Below, in pieces: positions 8,068-17,245 of a stretch of 64,000 nt of DNA. Position 1 is the stretch's first letter, and each line of letters starts with the position of its first letter. The notes below the pieces were generated by a model. It saw only the letters and a list, made by a program, of their open reading frames with translations. It did no database searches and had not been told where the DNA came from. Made by a program: the position numbers and the translations under genes. Source of the DNA: Stutzerimonas azotifigens DSM 17556. GTDB taxonomy: Bacteria; Pseudomonadota; Gammaproteobacteria; Pseudomonadales; Pseudomonadaceae. The stretch spans positions 121,225-185,224 of the forward strand of contig NZ_AUDU01000017.1 of NCBI RefSeq assembly GCF_000425625.1, given 5' to 3'.

Positions 8068-8813
8068 AGGACCCGGCCAGCACCACGCAACGCGAACAAA
8101 CCCACCAGCGAGGCTTGCTCGCCAGCATCATCACCCTGCCGCTGCGTATGCTCGGCGTGCTGATCGGCTCGCTGCTGCTGTCGATCATTATCGAGTGCGT
8201 CGGCATGCACCTGTTCTGGCCTGATCAGGGCTGGCGTCACGCCCAGGGCATGCTCGACTACGAACTGAACCACCTTTCCAGCCACTTCACCCGCAGCGCG
8301 GTGGTACAGGAGCCCGGCCGCACCGCACATCAGCTTGTCGAGGGTGCTTACGAATGGATCTTCGTGAAGACTGGCCTGCTCGACTGGATGAGCCAGGCAT
8401 CGGCGCGCTCCCACGCACCCAGCCATGGTGATGGCCGAGACATCCGTTTCTACATCAGTCAAGTCTACGTCTGGAGCGAGAGATACCTGATCGCCGCCGC
8501 ATTCACGGCATTGACGTTCATGGTTCGACTGCTGGTCCTGGTACTGACGCTGCCACTATTTCTGCTGGCTGCTTTCGTCGGCATGATTGATGGTCTGGTG
8601 CGGCGCGACATCCGCAAGTTCGGCGCGGGCAGAGAGTCAGGCTTCGTCTACCACCGCGCCAAGGCGAGCCTGATGCCATTGGCGGTCCTGCCATGGATCA
8701 TCTACCTCACCCTACCCGTCAGCGTACATCCGTTGCTGGTGCTGCTGCCGAGCGCGGCGCTGCTCGGCCTGGCGGTGAACATCACCGCAGCCAGCTTCAA
8801 GAAATACTTGTGA
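8064..8813 (+). CDS. Integrating conjugative element membrane protein, TIGR03747 (PFL_4697) family
   Basis: 249 residues with four or five membrane helices: one around residues 18-45 ('LLASIITLPLRMLGVLIGSL'), two in the middle (about 145-185) and two near the C-terminus. A short Arg-containing motif 'FVYHRAK' lies before the last helices. This matches the inner-membrane proteins always encoded directly after traD in this element class and presumably working with it. Overlaps traD by four bases. No enzymatic motif seen. About 130 bases without a gene follow. Confidence 0.8.
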   Translation: MKDPASTTQREQTHQRGLLASIITLPLRMLGVLIGSLLLSIIIECVGMHLFWPDQGWRHAQGMLDYELNHLSSHFTRSAVVQEPGRTAHQLVEGAYEWIFVKTGLLDWMSQASARSHAPSHGDGRDIRFYISQVYVWSERYLIAAAFTALTFMVRLLVLVLTLPLFLLAAFVGMIDGLVRRDIRKFGAGRESGFVYHRAKASLMPLAVLPWIIYLTLPVSVHPLLVLLPSAALLGLAVNITAASFKKYL

Positions 8814-8944
8814 TTCGCTAGCCAGTGGGTAGTGACGCTTGAGTCCGCCTGTAATAGGGGCACACCCAGGTTCCCATTGTTTAAGGCAGCTCCTCAGGCA
8901 TACCGAGAGCATTTAGCCACTTCTCGCAAATTGCGGATTGGCCA

Positions 8945-9316
8945 ATGTCGAAGCGACTTCCCCCACCAGCCGACAGGCATCACGCGCCCGGTCTGACCCT
9001 GGCGCTGCTGCTCGGCCTGTGCGTATCCGGCCACACCAGCGCCGACGATGCCACGCCCGAACACGCCCGGCTCGCCGCCGCGCTGCGCCAGCTCAACAGC
9101 ATCGAACGGCTCGTCGCACAACAAGCCGCGCAGCAGCGGGACGAACGCGCCCGCTACCACTTCGACTACGCCCGTCTCACCGCTGACCTTGAGCGCGTGC
9201 GCGCCGGCATCCACGACTACCTCACCCCAACGCGTGCGCAACCGCGCGACCCCGCCCTGCTGCTTGGCGACTACCGCCAGCCTACCGCCGCCCTCGAGCC
9301 GCAGGTCGCGCCATGA
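8945..9316 (+). CDS. RAQPRD-family plasmid/ICE protein
   Basis: 123 residues with a signal peptide (hydrophobic 'LTLALLLGLCVSGHTSA') and a helical, Arg/Gln-rich mature part. The family's naming motif is directly visible as 'TRAQPRDPALLLGDYR' near residues 97-112. The proteins are small periplasmic components of unknown function conserved in GI-type conjugation loci. The ATG at 8945 is preceded by a gap of about 130 bases, so an internal promoter could lie here. Overlaps the next gene by four bases. Confidence 0.9.
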   Translation: MSKRLPPPADRHHAPGLTLALLLGLCVSGHTSADDATPEHARLAAALRQLNSIERLVAQQAAQQRDERARYHFDYARLTADLERVRAGIHDYLTPTRAQPRDPALLLGDYRQPTAALEPQVAP

Positions 9317-9546
9317 ACGCCGCGCAGACCGCCGCGTTCCAGGCCAACAGCGGCATCACCCCTTCCGACATGGCGACCGTGCTACTCGGTGCGGTGTTCG
9401 CCGTCCTGCTCGTGTGGGGTGCCTGGGCGATGCGCAGCGCCTACGTCGGTTGGGCAGAAGAACAGCTTTCCCAACGTCAGTTCCTGGTCGTCGTGGTGCG
9501 CTTTGCCGTGCTGTACCTGGTGCTGACCTTTTTCCTGCTCTCGTAA
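9313..9546 (+). CDS. Integrating conjugative element protein, TIGR03758 (PFL_4701) family
   Basis: 77 residues with two membrane helices (about 20-40 and 57-76). The short N-terminus 'AFQANSGITPSDMATVLLGA' and the central 'GWAEEQLSQRQF' loop are characteristic of the small TIGR03758 membrane proteins that precede the pilin-like gene in PFGI-1-type elements. Translationally coupled to the RAQPRD gene by ATGA. Function in detail unknown. Confidence 0.8.
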   Translation: MNAAQTAAFQANSGITPSDMATVLLGAVFAVLLVWGAWAMRSAYVGWAEEQLSQRQFLVVVVRFAVLYLVLTFFLLS

Positions 9547-9555
9547 GAGGTAGCC

Positions 9556-9921
9556 ATGATGAAGCCGCTCACCCGCATTTCCCGCCCCCTCCACTTCGCT
9601 AGCCTGGCTGCACTGCCGATGTTCAGCGTGCTGACACCTCTCGCCCACGCCGAGCTGCCCACCCTGGAAAACCCTTCGCGCGGCACGGGCGGCGGCATCA
9701 TGGAAACGTTGCAGAATTACGGCTACGACATCGTGATGCTCATTGCATTGCTCGTGGTCGCCTCGATGTTCGTCGGCGTCTGCTACCACGCCTACACCCG
9801 CTATGCGGAAATCCACATTGGCCGCTCAACCTGGGGCCAGTTTGGCCTGACCGTGGCGGTCGGTGCGATCCTGCTCGTGGTTGGCATCTGGCTGCTGACC
9901 GAAGCCATCGGCGTTCTCTGA
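9556..9921 (+). CDS. Integrating conjugative element membrane protein, TIGR03745 (PFL_4702) family; pilin-like
   Basis: 121 residues with a long signal peptide (cleavage near 'LTPLAHAE') and two membrane helices in the mature protein, about residues 55-80 and 95-119. This small two-helix topology is that of TraA/VirB2-like pilins, and the gene occupies the pilin position of the operon. It is probably processed and inserted in the inner membrane before polymerisation; that is inference from topology. Ribosome binding site-like AGAGG lies at 9547-9551. Confidence 0.78.
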   Translation: MMKPLTRISRPLHFASLAALPMFSVLTPLAHAELPTLENPSRGTGGGIMETLQNYGYDIVMLIALLVVASMFVGVCYHAYTRYAEIHIGRSTWGQFGLTVAVGAILLVVGIWLLTEAIGVL

Positions 9922-9937
9922 ACCAAGGAATGCCGAC

Positions 9938-10333
9938 ATGGCTGAAGACATCCGCCCGGACGGGACGGTGGCGTTCCTGCCCCACCGTCTCAACCGTCAC
10001 CCCGTGGTGGTGCGAGGGCTGACGGCAAACGAACTGTGGGTCTGTGCGGGATCATCGGGGGTGATCGGTCTCGCGAGTGGCATCCCGCTGGCCTTCATAT
10101 TTACAACGATTGCCATCGTCCCCACAGCCATCCTACTGGCGGTCACCGCTGGCATTTTCATCGGTGGCGGCACGCTGCGCCGGCTCAAACGCGGCCGCCC
10201 AGAAACATGGCTGTACCGGCAGTTGCAGTGGTGGATCGCCGCCCACCTGCCGCAGCTCGCACCTTTCACCGATGGCCACACACTGGTGATTCGCTCCGGT
10301 TACTGGAGCACACGCCGGGGCAAGGCGCTGTGA
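9938..10333 (+). CDS. Conjugative transfer protein, TIGR03750 family (TraL-like)
   Basis: 131 residues with two adjacent membrane helices (about 37-80) flanked by a conserved N-terminal segment 'FLPHRLNRHPVVVRGLTANE' and a C-terminal 'RGRPETWLYRQLQW'. Size and topology match TraL/VirB3-type inner-membrane proteins that associate with the VirB4/TraC ATPase. Its TGA stop is overlapped by the GTG start of the next gene. Confidence 0.82.
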   Translation: MAEDIRPDGTVAFLPHRLNRHPVVVRGLTANELWVCAGSSGVIGLASGIPLAFIFTTIAIVPTAILLAVTAGIFIGGGTLRRLKRGRPETWLYRQLQWWIAAHLPQLAPFTDGHTLVIRSGYWSTRRGKAL

Positions 10334-11004
10334 GCCGGTTCAAAAACGAAGTGCTGCGGCTCGAAGCCCACATCAAGACCCTGCGTATCGGGACCAGCGC
10401 GCTGGTCGTACTGGCGCTGGTCATGGGCGTCGGCTGGTGGAGCGCTCCACGCGACCTGACCATCCATGTACCGCCAGACCTGCGCTCAGGCAGTACGCGT
10501 CCATGGTGGGACGTGCCGCCTGAGAGCGTTTACGCCTTCACCTTCTACGTCTGGCAGCAGCTCCAGCGCTGGCCCACCAATGGCGACGAGGACTACCCGC
10601 GCAACCTGCACGCGCTGTCGCCCTATCTCACGCCCGCCTGCCAGGCGTTCCTGCAGCAGGACTACGAGTACCGCCGCAATGCTGGAGAGCTGCGGAGACG
10701 CGTACGCGGCATCTATGAGATTCCGGGCCGCGGTTACGGCGACAACCCGACGCTGCGCGTGCGCACCGTCTCCACCCGCGAGTGGGTCGTTAGCCTCGAC
10801 GTCACGGCAGACGAATACTACGCCTCGGAGCAAGTCAAGCGCGCCCTGGTCCGCTACCCGCTCAAGGTCCTGCGGATTGACGTCGACCCTCAGCGCAACC
10901 CGTTTGGTCTTGCCATTGACTGCTACGAGGGCGCGCCGCAGCGCATTGCCACCCCTGTCGATCCGGCGGCAGCGCCCGCTCCTTCCCCGGAAAACATGCC
11001 ATGA
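10330..11004 (+). CDS. Integrating conjugative element protein, TIGR03746 (PFL_4703) family; TraE/VirB8-like
   Basis: I chose the GTG at 10330 overlapping the upstream stop (GTGA), giving 224 residues; a longer frame exists but would run inside the previous gene. One membrane helix lies near residues 20-40 ('ALVVLALVMGVGWW'), followed by a periplasmic domain with 'PWWDVPPESVYAFTFYVWQQ' and 'YEIPGRGYGDNPTLRV'. Topology matches TraE/VirB8 scaffold proteins of the mating channel. The C-terminus is Pro/Ala-rich. Overlaps the next gene by four bases. Confidence 0.83.
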   Translation: MSRFKNEVLRLEAHIKTLRIGTSALVVLALVMGVGWWSAPRDLTIHVPPDLRSGSTRPWWDVPPESVYAFTFYVWQQLQRWPTNGDEDYPRNLHALSPYLTPACQAFLQQDYEYRRNAGELRRRVRGIYEIPGRGYGDNPTLRVRTVSTREWVVSLDVTADEYYASEQVKRALVRYPLKVLRIDVDPQRNPFGLAIDCYEGAPQRIATPVDPAAAPAPSPENMP

Positions 11005-11858
11005 ACCGCTTATTGCCACTGGCTCTTGCGGCGCTCACCCTGGTTCTGTTCAGCGCCGTCCATGCCACCGAACTCGTGCGTTGGGAAAGGTTGCCGCTGG
11101 CCGTACCACTCGTGGTTGGCCAGGAGCGCATCGTCTTCGTCGAGCGCAATGTCCGCGTCGGGGTACCCGCATCGGTCGGTAGCCGCCTGCGCGTGCAGAG
11201 CGCCGCCGGGGCCATCTACCTGCTGGCGAGCGAGCCAATCGAACCGACCCGGCTGCAACTGCAGGACGCCGATACCGGTACCGTCATTCTGCTCGACATC
11301 GCCGCCGAACCCGAGCAGGAGGGTCAGCTACCGTTGGAGCCGGTGCGCATAATCGAGAGCGCATCATCCGCTGCTCAGACGGATGCAGATGACAGTGCCG
11401 CAGCCGCCCCGCCCGTGCGGGCAACACCGCAGCCGGTGATCCTGACCCGCTACGCGGCACAGAACCTCTACGCACCGCTGCGCACGGTCGAACCCGTACC
11501 GGGCGTCACACGCGCCACCCTGCGCCGCGACCTGCCGCTGGACAGCTTGCTGCCGACGCTGCCGGTACAGGCCCAGGCGCTCGCGGCATGGCGTCTGGAC
11601 GACCTGTGGGTCAGTGCCCTGCGCCTGCGCAACAACGCCGCGCACTGGCTCGACCTGGATCCTCGCGCCCTGCAAGGCCACTTCCTCACCGCGACCTTCC
11701 AGCATTCGACGCTGGGACCGAACGGCACGCCGGACGACACCACCGTCGTCTACCTCGTCACCCGTGGACATGGGCTGGCGCAGGCCCTGCTGCCGACCAT
11801 CGCGCCCGTCGATGCCTCCCTCAACCTGCCCGTTCCGCAAGATGAAGGAGGCCGCTGA
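11001..11858 (+). CDS. Integrating conjugative element protein, TIGR03749 (PFL_4704) family; TraK/VirB9-like
   Basis: 285 residues with a signal peptide ending near 'SAVHATE'. The mature N-terminal half is beta-rich and carries 'RWERLPLAVPLVVGQERIV', a Pro/Ala linker follows, and the C-terminal half contains 'ALRLRNNAAHWLDLDPRALQ'. In MPF_G-type systems this secreted protein occupies the TraK/VirB9 position in the outer-membrane core complex. The stop overlaps the next ATG by one base (TGATG). Confidence 0.82.
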   Translation: MNRLLPLALAALTLVLFSAVHATELVRWERLPLAVPLVVGQERIVFVERNVRVGVPASVGSRLRVQSAAGAIYLLASEPIEPTRLQLQDADTGTVILLDIAAEPEQEGQLPLEPVRIIESASSAAQTDADDSAAAAPPVRATPQPVILTRYAAQNLYAPLRTVEPVPGVTRATLRRDLPLDSLLPTLPVQAQALAAWRLDDLWVSALRLRNNAAHWLDLDPRALQGHFLTATFQHSTLGPNGTPDDTTVVYLVTRGHGLAQALLPTIAPVDASLNLPVPQDEGGR

Positions 11859-13282
11859 TGCACAGCAATGGCCTGCTCAAATGGCTGATGATCCCCCTGG
11901 CGCTGCTGCTGGTGTTCGTCGGCATCAAGCTGTTCTCCGGCGGCAACGACGTTCCCGGTTCGCAGGAAGAAAGTACCCGGCTCACGCCCGATGAAGCCAA
12001 AGCGCTCGGTATCGAGGGCGACACCCCACGTGACACCGTGGCGACGTTAGTCGCTCAGGTCCGTCAACTACGCACCGAGTTGCAGACCGCACTGGGCGAC
12101 AACAAGGCCCAGCGTGACGAGAACCAACGGCTTCGGCAACGCGAAGGCACCATCGACCGGCGCATCCAGAGCGCGCTCGACAGCGAACGCAATCAGATGC
12201 ATCAGGATCGGCAGCAGGTCACCAGCGAGCGGCAGAAAACCCAGGGGCTGCTGCAACAACTGCAGCAGCGGCTCGATGGCATCGGCAAGGATAACCCCGC
12301 CGATCTACCGGTCGGCCTAGGCCTTGAGCCGGGCGACGGTCTGGCTGGCGATACTCTGCGCTGGATCGAGCCGGAGGACCGGCGCGACGACGGCAAGCAG
12401 CGCAACACCGGCAATGCCAGCAGCCCCAGCTTCCCGACCCGCTTCGGGCCGGCGCAGAAGACACTTGAAACCACTGCCAGCTCCGCTGTCGACGCCGGCC
12501 GCCGCGCGGCGGGTGTGCCAGAGACGACAGCCGTCTACACCGTGCCGACCAACTCGACCCTGATGGGCTCGATCTCCATGACGGCACTGATCGGCCGCGT
12601 ACCGATCGACGGCACCGTCAGTGACCCGTATCCATTCAAAGTCCTGATCGGGCGGGACAACCTCACCGCGAACGGCATTGATATTCCGGATGTTGCCGGC
12701 GCCGTGGTCAGCGGCACCGCCTCAGGCGACTGGACCCTCTCCTGCGTGCGCGGGCAGATCCGTTCGGTCACGTTCGTCTTCGAGGACGGCACGATCCGCA
12801 CCCTCCCGAAAGACGACGAGCGCGGCGGCAACCGCCAACAAAGCAACAACGGCAACGACACACAGGACGGCATGGGCTGGATCAGCGACCCGCACGGCAT
12901 TCCCTGCGTCAGTGGCCAACGCCGTAGCAACGCGCAGCAGTACCTAGGCACGCAGGCCCTGATCACCGCGGCCGGTGCCGGCGTCGCCTCGCTGATCGAC
13001 TCAGACAGTGGTCAGGTCTCCTACATGAGCAACGACGGCTCCATCGGGACCGTCGGCATCGGCTCAAACGAAGCCATGGGCCGTATCCTCGCTGGTGGCG
13101 TGCAAGACATGTCTGCTTGGGTCAACAAGCTCTATGGTCAGGCGTTCGCAGCGGTCTACGTCAAGCCCGGCGCACGCGTCGCAGTGCATCTCGAAGAACC
13201 CCTGACCATCGACTACGACCCGAAAGGTCGCCGCGTCGATCACCGTCTTGGAGGAAGCTCACATGCGCAAGATCTGGACTAA
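11858..13282 (+). CDS. Integrating conjugative element protein, TIGR03752 (PFL_4705) family; TraB/VirB10-like
   Basis: 474 residues. One N-terminal membrane helix lies at about residues 6-24, followed by a long coiled coil (about 60-140, rich in Gln, Arg and Glu), and a C-terminal domain from about 225 containing 'MTALIGRVPIDGTVSDPYPF' and later 'GQAFAAVYVKPGARVAVHLE'. This is the layout of TraB/VirB10, which spans the periplasm and couples ATPase energy to the outer-membrane core. The 3' end overlaps the lipoprotein gene by 20 bases. Confidence 0.85.
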   Translation: MHSNGLLKWLMIPLALLLVFVGIKLFSGGNDVPGSQEESTRLTPDEAKALGIEGDTPRDTVATLVAQVRQLRTELQTALGDNKAQRDENQRLRQREGTIDRRIQSALDSERNQMHQDRQQVTSERQKTQGLLQQLQQRLDGIGKDNPADLPVGLGLEPGDGLAGDTLRWIEPEDRRDDGKQRNTGNASSPSFPTRFGPAQKTLETTASSAVDAGRRAAGVPETTAVYTVPTNSTLMGSISMTALIGRVPIDGTVSDPYPFKVLIGRDNLTANGIDIPDVAGAVVSGTASGDWTLSCVRGQIRSVTFVFEDGTIRTLPKDDERGGNRQQSNNGNDTQDGMGWISDPHGIPCVSGQRRSNAQQYLGTQALITAAGAGVASLIDSDSGQVSYMSNDGSIGTVGIGSNEAMGRILAGGVQDMSAWVNKLYGQAFAAVYVKPGARVAVHLEEPLTIDYDPKGRRVDHRLGGSSHAQDLD

Positions 13283-13682
13283 CAGCCTGACGCTGCTGGC
13301 CGTCGTGCTCACACTCGGCGGCTGCGCGACAAGCAAGGACGAACTACTGCCGCACGACGACAGCACCATGCTCGATATCTGGAACGTCGAGACCGGCGGC
13401 GGAACCGCCCGGCAACTGCTCGACGCGCGCCAAGCCCTGCGCCGGCCGTTGACCGAGGCCGATGTACACGCTGCGTACATCGTGCAGGCCCGCTACACAC
13501 GCACGGCCGCCAACGAAATTTACCGACAGTTCCATCGGCTGCCGAACCCCGATCTGCTGATGTACGTGTTCCCGCACATGGCTGGAAGCGACCCGGTGCC
13601 GGTGCCCGGCTACACCACGCTGTTCCCTCTGTACCAGCGCGTGCAGTACGCACTGCCTGGCGAACGGGTTGAGGATTACTAA
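13263..13682 (+). CDS. Conjugative transfer region lipoprotein, TIGR03751 family (TraV-like)
   Basis: The ATG at 13263 was chosen because GGAGG (13250-13254) lies just upstream; an in-frame TTG at 13248 has no such signal. 139 residues with a clear lipoprotein signal ending in the lipobox 'LGGCAT'. The mature part carries 'ADVHAAYIVQARYTRTAANE', typical of this family. It should be anchored in the outer membrane as the TraV/VirB7-like element of the core complex. It overlaps the previous gene and ends one base after the start of traC. Confidence 0.83.
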   Translation: MRKIWTNSLTLLAVVLTLGGCATSKDELLPHDDSTMLDIWNVETGGGTARQLLDARQALRRPLTEADVHAAYIVQARYTRTAANEIYRQFHRLPNPDLLMYVFPHMAGSDPVPVPGYTTLFPLYQRVQYALPGERVEDY

Positions 13683-16537
13683 TGGCCTGGCCCCTGTTCA
13701 AGCACCGGCGCCAGGTCGAGGAACCCGCGCCACCTGCGGACGCCTGGGCTCGCCACGTCGCCGAGTTATACACCCACGGCATTGCCGAACCTGGCACCGC
13801 ACACGTCTCGCGTCAGCCGGCCACTCAGGCCGACGAGAAGGCGCTCTACGATGTTGCACCCTCGTTCACCGACCTGCTGCCGTGGGCCGAGTACCTGCCC
13901 CAGTCACAGTGCATGCTGCTTGATGACGGCACCTCGGTGGCGGCCTTCTACGAGCTGCTCCCGGTCGGCACGGAAGGACGCGAACCCGCCTGGCTGCTGC
14001 AGGTCCGCGACACGCTGGAAAACGTGCTGCAGGATGCCTTCGACGAATTAGAAGACAACCCCTGGGTCGTGCAGCTCTACGCCCAAGACGACCCCAACTG
14101 GGACCGTTATCTCGACGAGCTGCGCGCCTACATCCAGCCCCGCGCCCAAGGCACCGCCTTCACCAAGTTCTACCTGCGGTTCTTTGGCCACCATCTGCAG
14201 GCCATCGCCAAGCCCGGCGGTCTGTTCGAGGACAACACCGTCACGCGCCTGCCCTGGCGCGGTCAGACCCGGCGCACGCGGATGGTCGTCTACCGCCGTG
14301 TCGGCCACGCGCCGCATCGCCGTGGGCAAACGCCCGAGCAGGCCCTCATCCGGGTCTGCGACCGCCTCGTCGGCGGCTTGGCCCATGCCGGTGTACGCGC
14401 CCGGCGTCTTGGCGCGGCGGACATCCACGCCTGGTTGTTACGCTGGTTCAATCCCCATCCAACCCAGGTAGGTAACACCGCAGAAGACCGGGAGCGGTTC
14501 TATGCCCTGACCGGCTATCCGGACGAACAGGAGCCCGGCGAGATCGAGCTGGCCAGCGGCACGGATTTCAGCCAGCGGCTGTTCTTCGGTCAGCCACGCT
14601 CGGATGTCGCTGAGGGCCAATGGCACTTCGATGGCATGCCGCACCGCGCCATCGCCGTCGACCGCCTACGCACACCGCCATCGACCGGGCACGTCACCGG
14701 CGAAACCCGCAAGGGCGACGCGATCAATGCGCTGTTCGACCAACTGCCGGAAGACACGATTCAGTGCCTGACGCTGGTCATCACCCCCCAGGATGTGCTC
14801 GAAGCGCACCTCAACCACCTTGGTCGCAAATCCGTGGGCGACACCCTGGCATCGGAACAGACCCGTGCCGATGTGCAACAGGCCCGCAGCCTGATCGGCA
14901 GCGCTCACAAGTTGTACCGGAGCGCACTCACCTTTTATCTGCGTGGTCGCGACCAGTCCGAGTTGGACGCTCGCGGCCTGCAACTTGGCAACGTGCTGCT
15001 CGGTGCCGGGCTGCAACCGGTACGCGAAGAAGATGAGGTCGCACCGCTCAACACCTATCTGCGCTGGCTGCCCTGCGTCTACGACCCAGCGCTGGACAAG
15101 CGCCAGTGGTACACCCAGCTGATGTTCGCCCAACACGCCGCCAACCTGGCACCGCTGTGGGGGCGCAGCCAGGGCACCGGCCACCCCGGTCTCACATTGT
15201 TCAACCGCGGCGGCGGCACCATCACCTTCGATCCGCTCAATCGCCTCGACCGGCAAATGAATGCGCACCTGTTCCTCGCCGGCCCGACCGGCTCCGGCAA
15301 GTCGGCCACGCTTAACAATCTGCTCAACCAAGTTACCGCGATCTACCGACCAAGACTGTTCATCGTCGAAGCCGGCAACTCCTTTGGCCTGTACGGCGAT
15401 TTCGCCGCGCGACTGGGCCTCACCGTACATCGTGTGAAGCTCTCGCCCGGCGCGGGCGTCAGCCTCGCTCCTTTCGCCGATGCGCACCGGCTGGTGGAAA
15501 CGCCCAGCCAGGTGCAGACGCTCGACGCTGATGCGCTGGACGAAGACGACGCGGCTACCGATGGCGATGAGCAGCGCGACGTGCTGGGTGAGCTGGAGAT
15601 CACTGCCCGCCTGATGATCACCGGAGGAGAAGAACGCGAGGAAGCGCGCATGACGCGTGCGGATCGCAGCCTGATTCGCCAATGCATCCTCGACGCGGCA
15701 GAGCGCTGTGTCGCCGAGCAACGCACGGTGCTCACGCGGGACGTCCGCGATGCCCTGCGCGAGCGCGGCCGCGACACAACCCTGCCCGAGGTCCGCCGTG
15801 CCCGGCTGCTGGAAATGGCCGATGCGATGGATATGTTCACCCAAGGCAGCGACGGCGAGATGTTCGACCGCCCCGGCACACCGTGGCCGGAAGCTGACAT
15901 CACCATCGTCGACCTGGCTACCTATGCCAGGGAGGGCTACAACGCTCAGCTTTCCATCGCCTATATCTCGCTGATCAACACCGTCAACAACATCGCCGAG
16001 CGCGACCAGTTCCTGGGCCGCCCGATCATCAACGTCACCGACGAGGGGCATATCATCACCAAGAACCCATTGCTCGCCCCCTATATCGTCAAGATCACCA
16101 AGATGTGGCGCAAACTTGGGGCCTGGTTCTGGCTGGCGACGCAGAACCTGGACGACCTGCCCAAAGCCGCCGAGCCAATGTTGAACATGATGGAATGGTG
16201 GTTGTGTATGGGCATGCCGCCAGACGAGGTAGAGAAAATCGCCAAGTTCCGCGAGCTCACTCCGGCGCAGAAAGCCCTGATGCTCTCTGCCAGAAAGGAA
16301 ACCGGCAAATTCTCAGAAGGTGTAATTCTGTCGCGTAGCATGGAATTATTGTTCCGCGCGGTGCCCCCCAGCCTCTATCTCGCGCTCGCCCAAACCGAGC
16401 CGGAGGAAAAGGCCGAGCGCTACCAACTTATGCAGCAGCATGGCATCAGCGAACTCGACGCCGCGCTCAAGATCGCCGAGAGCATTGATCAGGAACGTGG
16501 CATCAGCCCGCTTCCGCTGGAATGGACCAGGCAGTAA
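13682..16537 (+). CDS. traC: Conjugative transfer ATPase, TIGR03744 (PFL_4706) family; TraC/VirB4-like
   Basis: 951 residues. The C-terminal RecA-like ATPase contains Walker A 'GPTGSGKSATLNNLL' near residue 534 and a Walker-B-like 'INVTDEGHIITKNP' near 783, with a late 'FWLATQNLDDLP' segment. TraC/VirB4 ATPases energise assembly of the mating channel. The gene is intact and is the last of the first conjugation block: the next transfer gene on the plus strand (TIGR03757) follows only after about 15.9 kb of arsenic genes. Confidence 0.92.
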   Translation: MAWPLFKHRRQVEEPAPPADAWARHVAELYTHGIAEPGTAHVSRQPATQADEKALYDVAPSFTDLLPWAEYLPQSQCMLLDDGTSVAAFYELLPVGTEGREPAWLLQVRDTLENVLQDAFDELEDNPWVVQLYAQDDPNWDRYLDELRAYIQPRAQGTAFTKFYLRFFGHHLQAIAKPGGLFEDNTVTRLPWRGQTRRTRMVVYRRVGHAPHRRGQTPEQALIRVCDRLVGGLAHAGVRARRLGAADIHAWLLRWFNPHPTQVGNTAEDRERFYALTGYPDEQEPGEIELASGTDFSQRLFFGQPRSDVAEGQWHFDGMPHRAIAVDRLRTPPSTGHVTGETRKGDAINALFDQLPEDTIQCLTLVITPQDVLEAHLNHLGRKSVGDTLASEQTRADVQQARSLIGSAHKLYRSALTFYLRGRDQSELDARGLQLGNVLLGAGLQPVREEDEVAPLNTYLRWLPCVYDPALDKRQWYTQLMFAQHAANLAPLWGRSQGTGHPGLTLFNRGGGTITFDPLNRLDRQMNAHLFLAGPTGSGKSATLNNLLNQVTAIYRPRLFIVEAGNSFGLYGDFAARLGLTVHRVKLSPGAGVSLAPFADAHRLVETPSQVQTLDADALDEDDAATDGDEQRDVLGELEITARLMITGGEEREEARMTRADRSLIRQCILDAAERCVAEQRTVLTRDVRDALRERGRDTTLPEVRRARLLEMADAMDMFTQGSDGEMFDRPGTPWPEADITIVDLATYAREGYNAQLSIAYISLINTVNNIAERDQFLGRPIINVTDEGHIITKNPLLAPYIVKITKMWRKLGAWFWLATQNLDDLPKAAEPMLNMMEWWLCMGMPPDEVEKIAKFRELTPAQKALMLSARKETGKFSEGVILSRSMELLFRAVPPSLYLALAQTEPEEKAERYQLMQQHGISELDAALKIAESIDQERGISPLPLEWTRQ

Positions 16538-16723
16538 CGGAGCTGCACATTGACCTCACGTTCAACACCACACCGCCATCTATGATCTCCGCACTCAAGC
16601 CGGCCCGAACCAGCCGGATAATACCGGTCGCTCACCTCTATACGTGCGCTTCAATGTGTTCGCTGTGGTCAGCTTACGGCGGGCTGCAACCACAAGATTG
16701 CACCCATGCGGGCGCGCAAAAGA

Positions 16724-16745
16724 AAGGCCGCCCGAAGGCGGCCTT
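16724..16745 (-). terminator. Intrinsic terminator of the 90-aa exported protein gene
   Basis: A perfect 9-bp stem (AAGGCCGCC / GGCGGCCTT) closes a 4-base loop. Read on the minus strand it follows the stop of the small exported protein gene by about ten bases and is followed by a T-rich tract (TTTCTTTTG). This fits a rho-independent terminator. Confidence 0.8.
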
Positions 16746-16753
16746 GGTAAAAA

Positions 16754-17026
16754 TTACTTCTTCAGCGTTTCCAAGTAGGCCTTGAGAGTCTTCTCATCGG
16801 CCGCCTTGACGGTCATGCCGTTAGGGCCGGTGCCGATGTCGGTGAACTGCTTGGCCGGCTCACCGGTGGCTTCGAAGTCCTTCAGCTCCTGGGAGCCCTC
16901 GCGGAACACCCACAGTCGGCCGTCTTCGACTTCGGTGACGAAACCAGGTTTGTCGAACTCACCGGCTACGGCGGTGCCGGCGAAGAGGGAGGCCAGCATT
17001 AGCGCGGACAGGGTCAGTTTTTTCAT
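16754..17026 (-). CDS. Small exported protein, function unknown
   Basis: 90 residues from the ATG at 17026 ('MKKLTLSALMLASLFAGTAVAGE'-type signal peptide, cleavage after AVA). An upstream in-frame start at 17041 would place five residues before the signal and is less likely. The mature ~68 residues contain 'VTEVEDGRLWVFREGSQELK' and 'GTGPNGMTVKA', without Cys or obvious metal site. It is divergent from the arsenic operon and has its own terminator. I recognise it only as a type of small periplasmic protein seen in Pseudomonas. Confidence 0.75.
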   Translation of the reverse strand: MKKLTLSALMLASLFAGTAVAGEFDKPGFVTEVEDGRLWVFREGSQELKDFEATGEPAKQFTDIGTGPNGMTVKAADEKTLKAYLETLKK

Positions 17027-17093
17027 CGTAGATTCCTGCATTGGGTTGAGGTGGGACGCAACCTAAATCCGTACCGATGACGCTTTCATTACA

Positions 17094-17113
17094 AAATTCA
17101 TATATGCGAATTT
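17094..17113. promoter_or_regulatory. Inverted repeat AAATTC-N8-GAATTT, candidate ArsR-type operator
   Basis: AAATTC (17094-17099) and GAATTT (17108-17113) form a perfect inverted repeat around an AT-rich centre (ATATATGC). AT-rich dyads of the ATTC..GAAT type are typical ArsR binding sites. It sits about 68 bases upstream of the minus-strand exported protein and 170 bases upstream of the arsenic operon, so it could control either. Confidence 0.4.
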
Positions 17114-17245
17114 ACAGATGTAATAAAACGTTTCAGAGGTTAGCGAGAACGTGAACCGGCTAAAGCGAGCTGCTATACGACGGGTTGTCAGCACCAATGG
17201 TGATTGAGGCAAGCGTAGGTTTACCTTTTATGTGAAAAACCATAT

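Noticed and set aside
14666..16051. 461-residue open frame on the minus strand inside traC
   Set aside because: It is antisense to a complete VirB4/TraC gene with all ATPase motifs; long open frames opposite GC-rich genes are expected, and it shows no domain or start signal.
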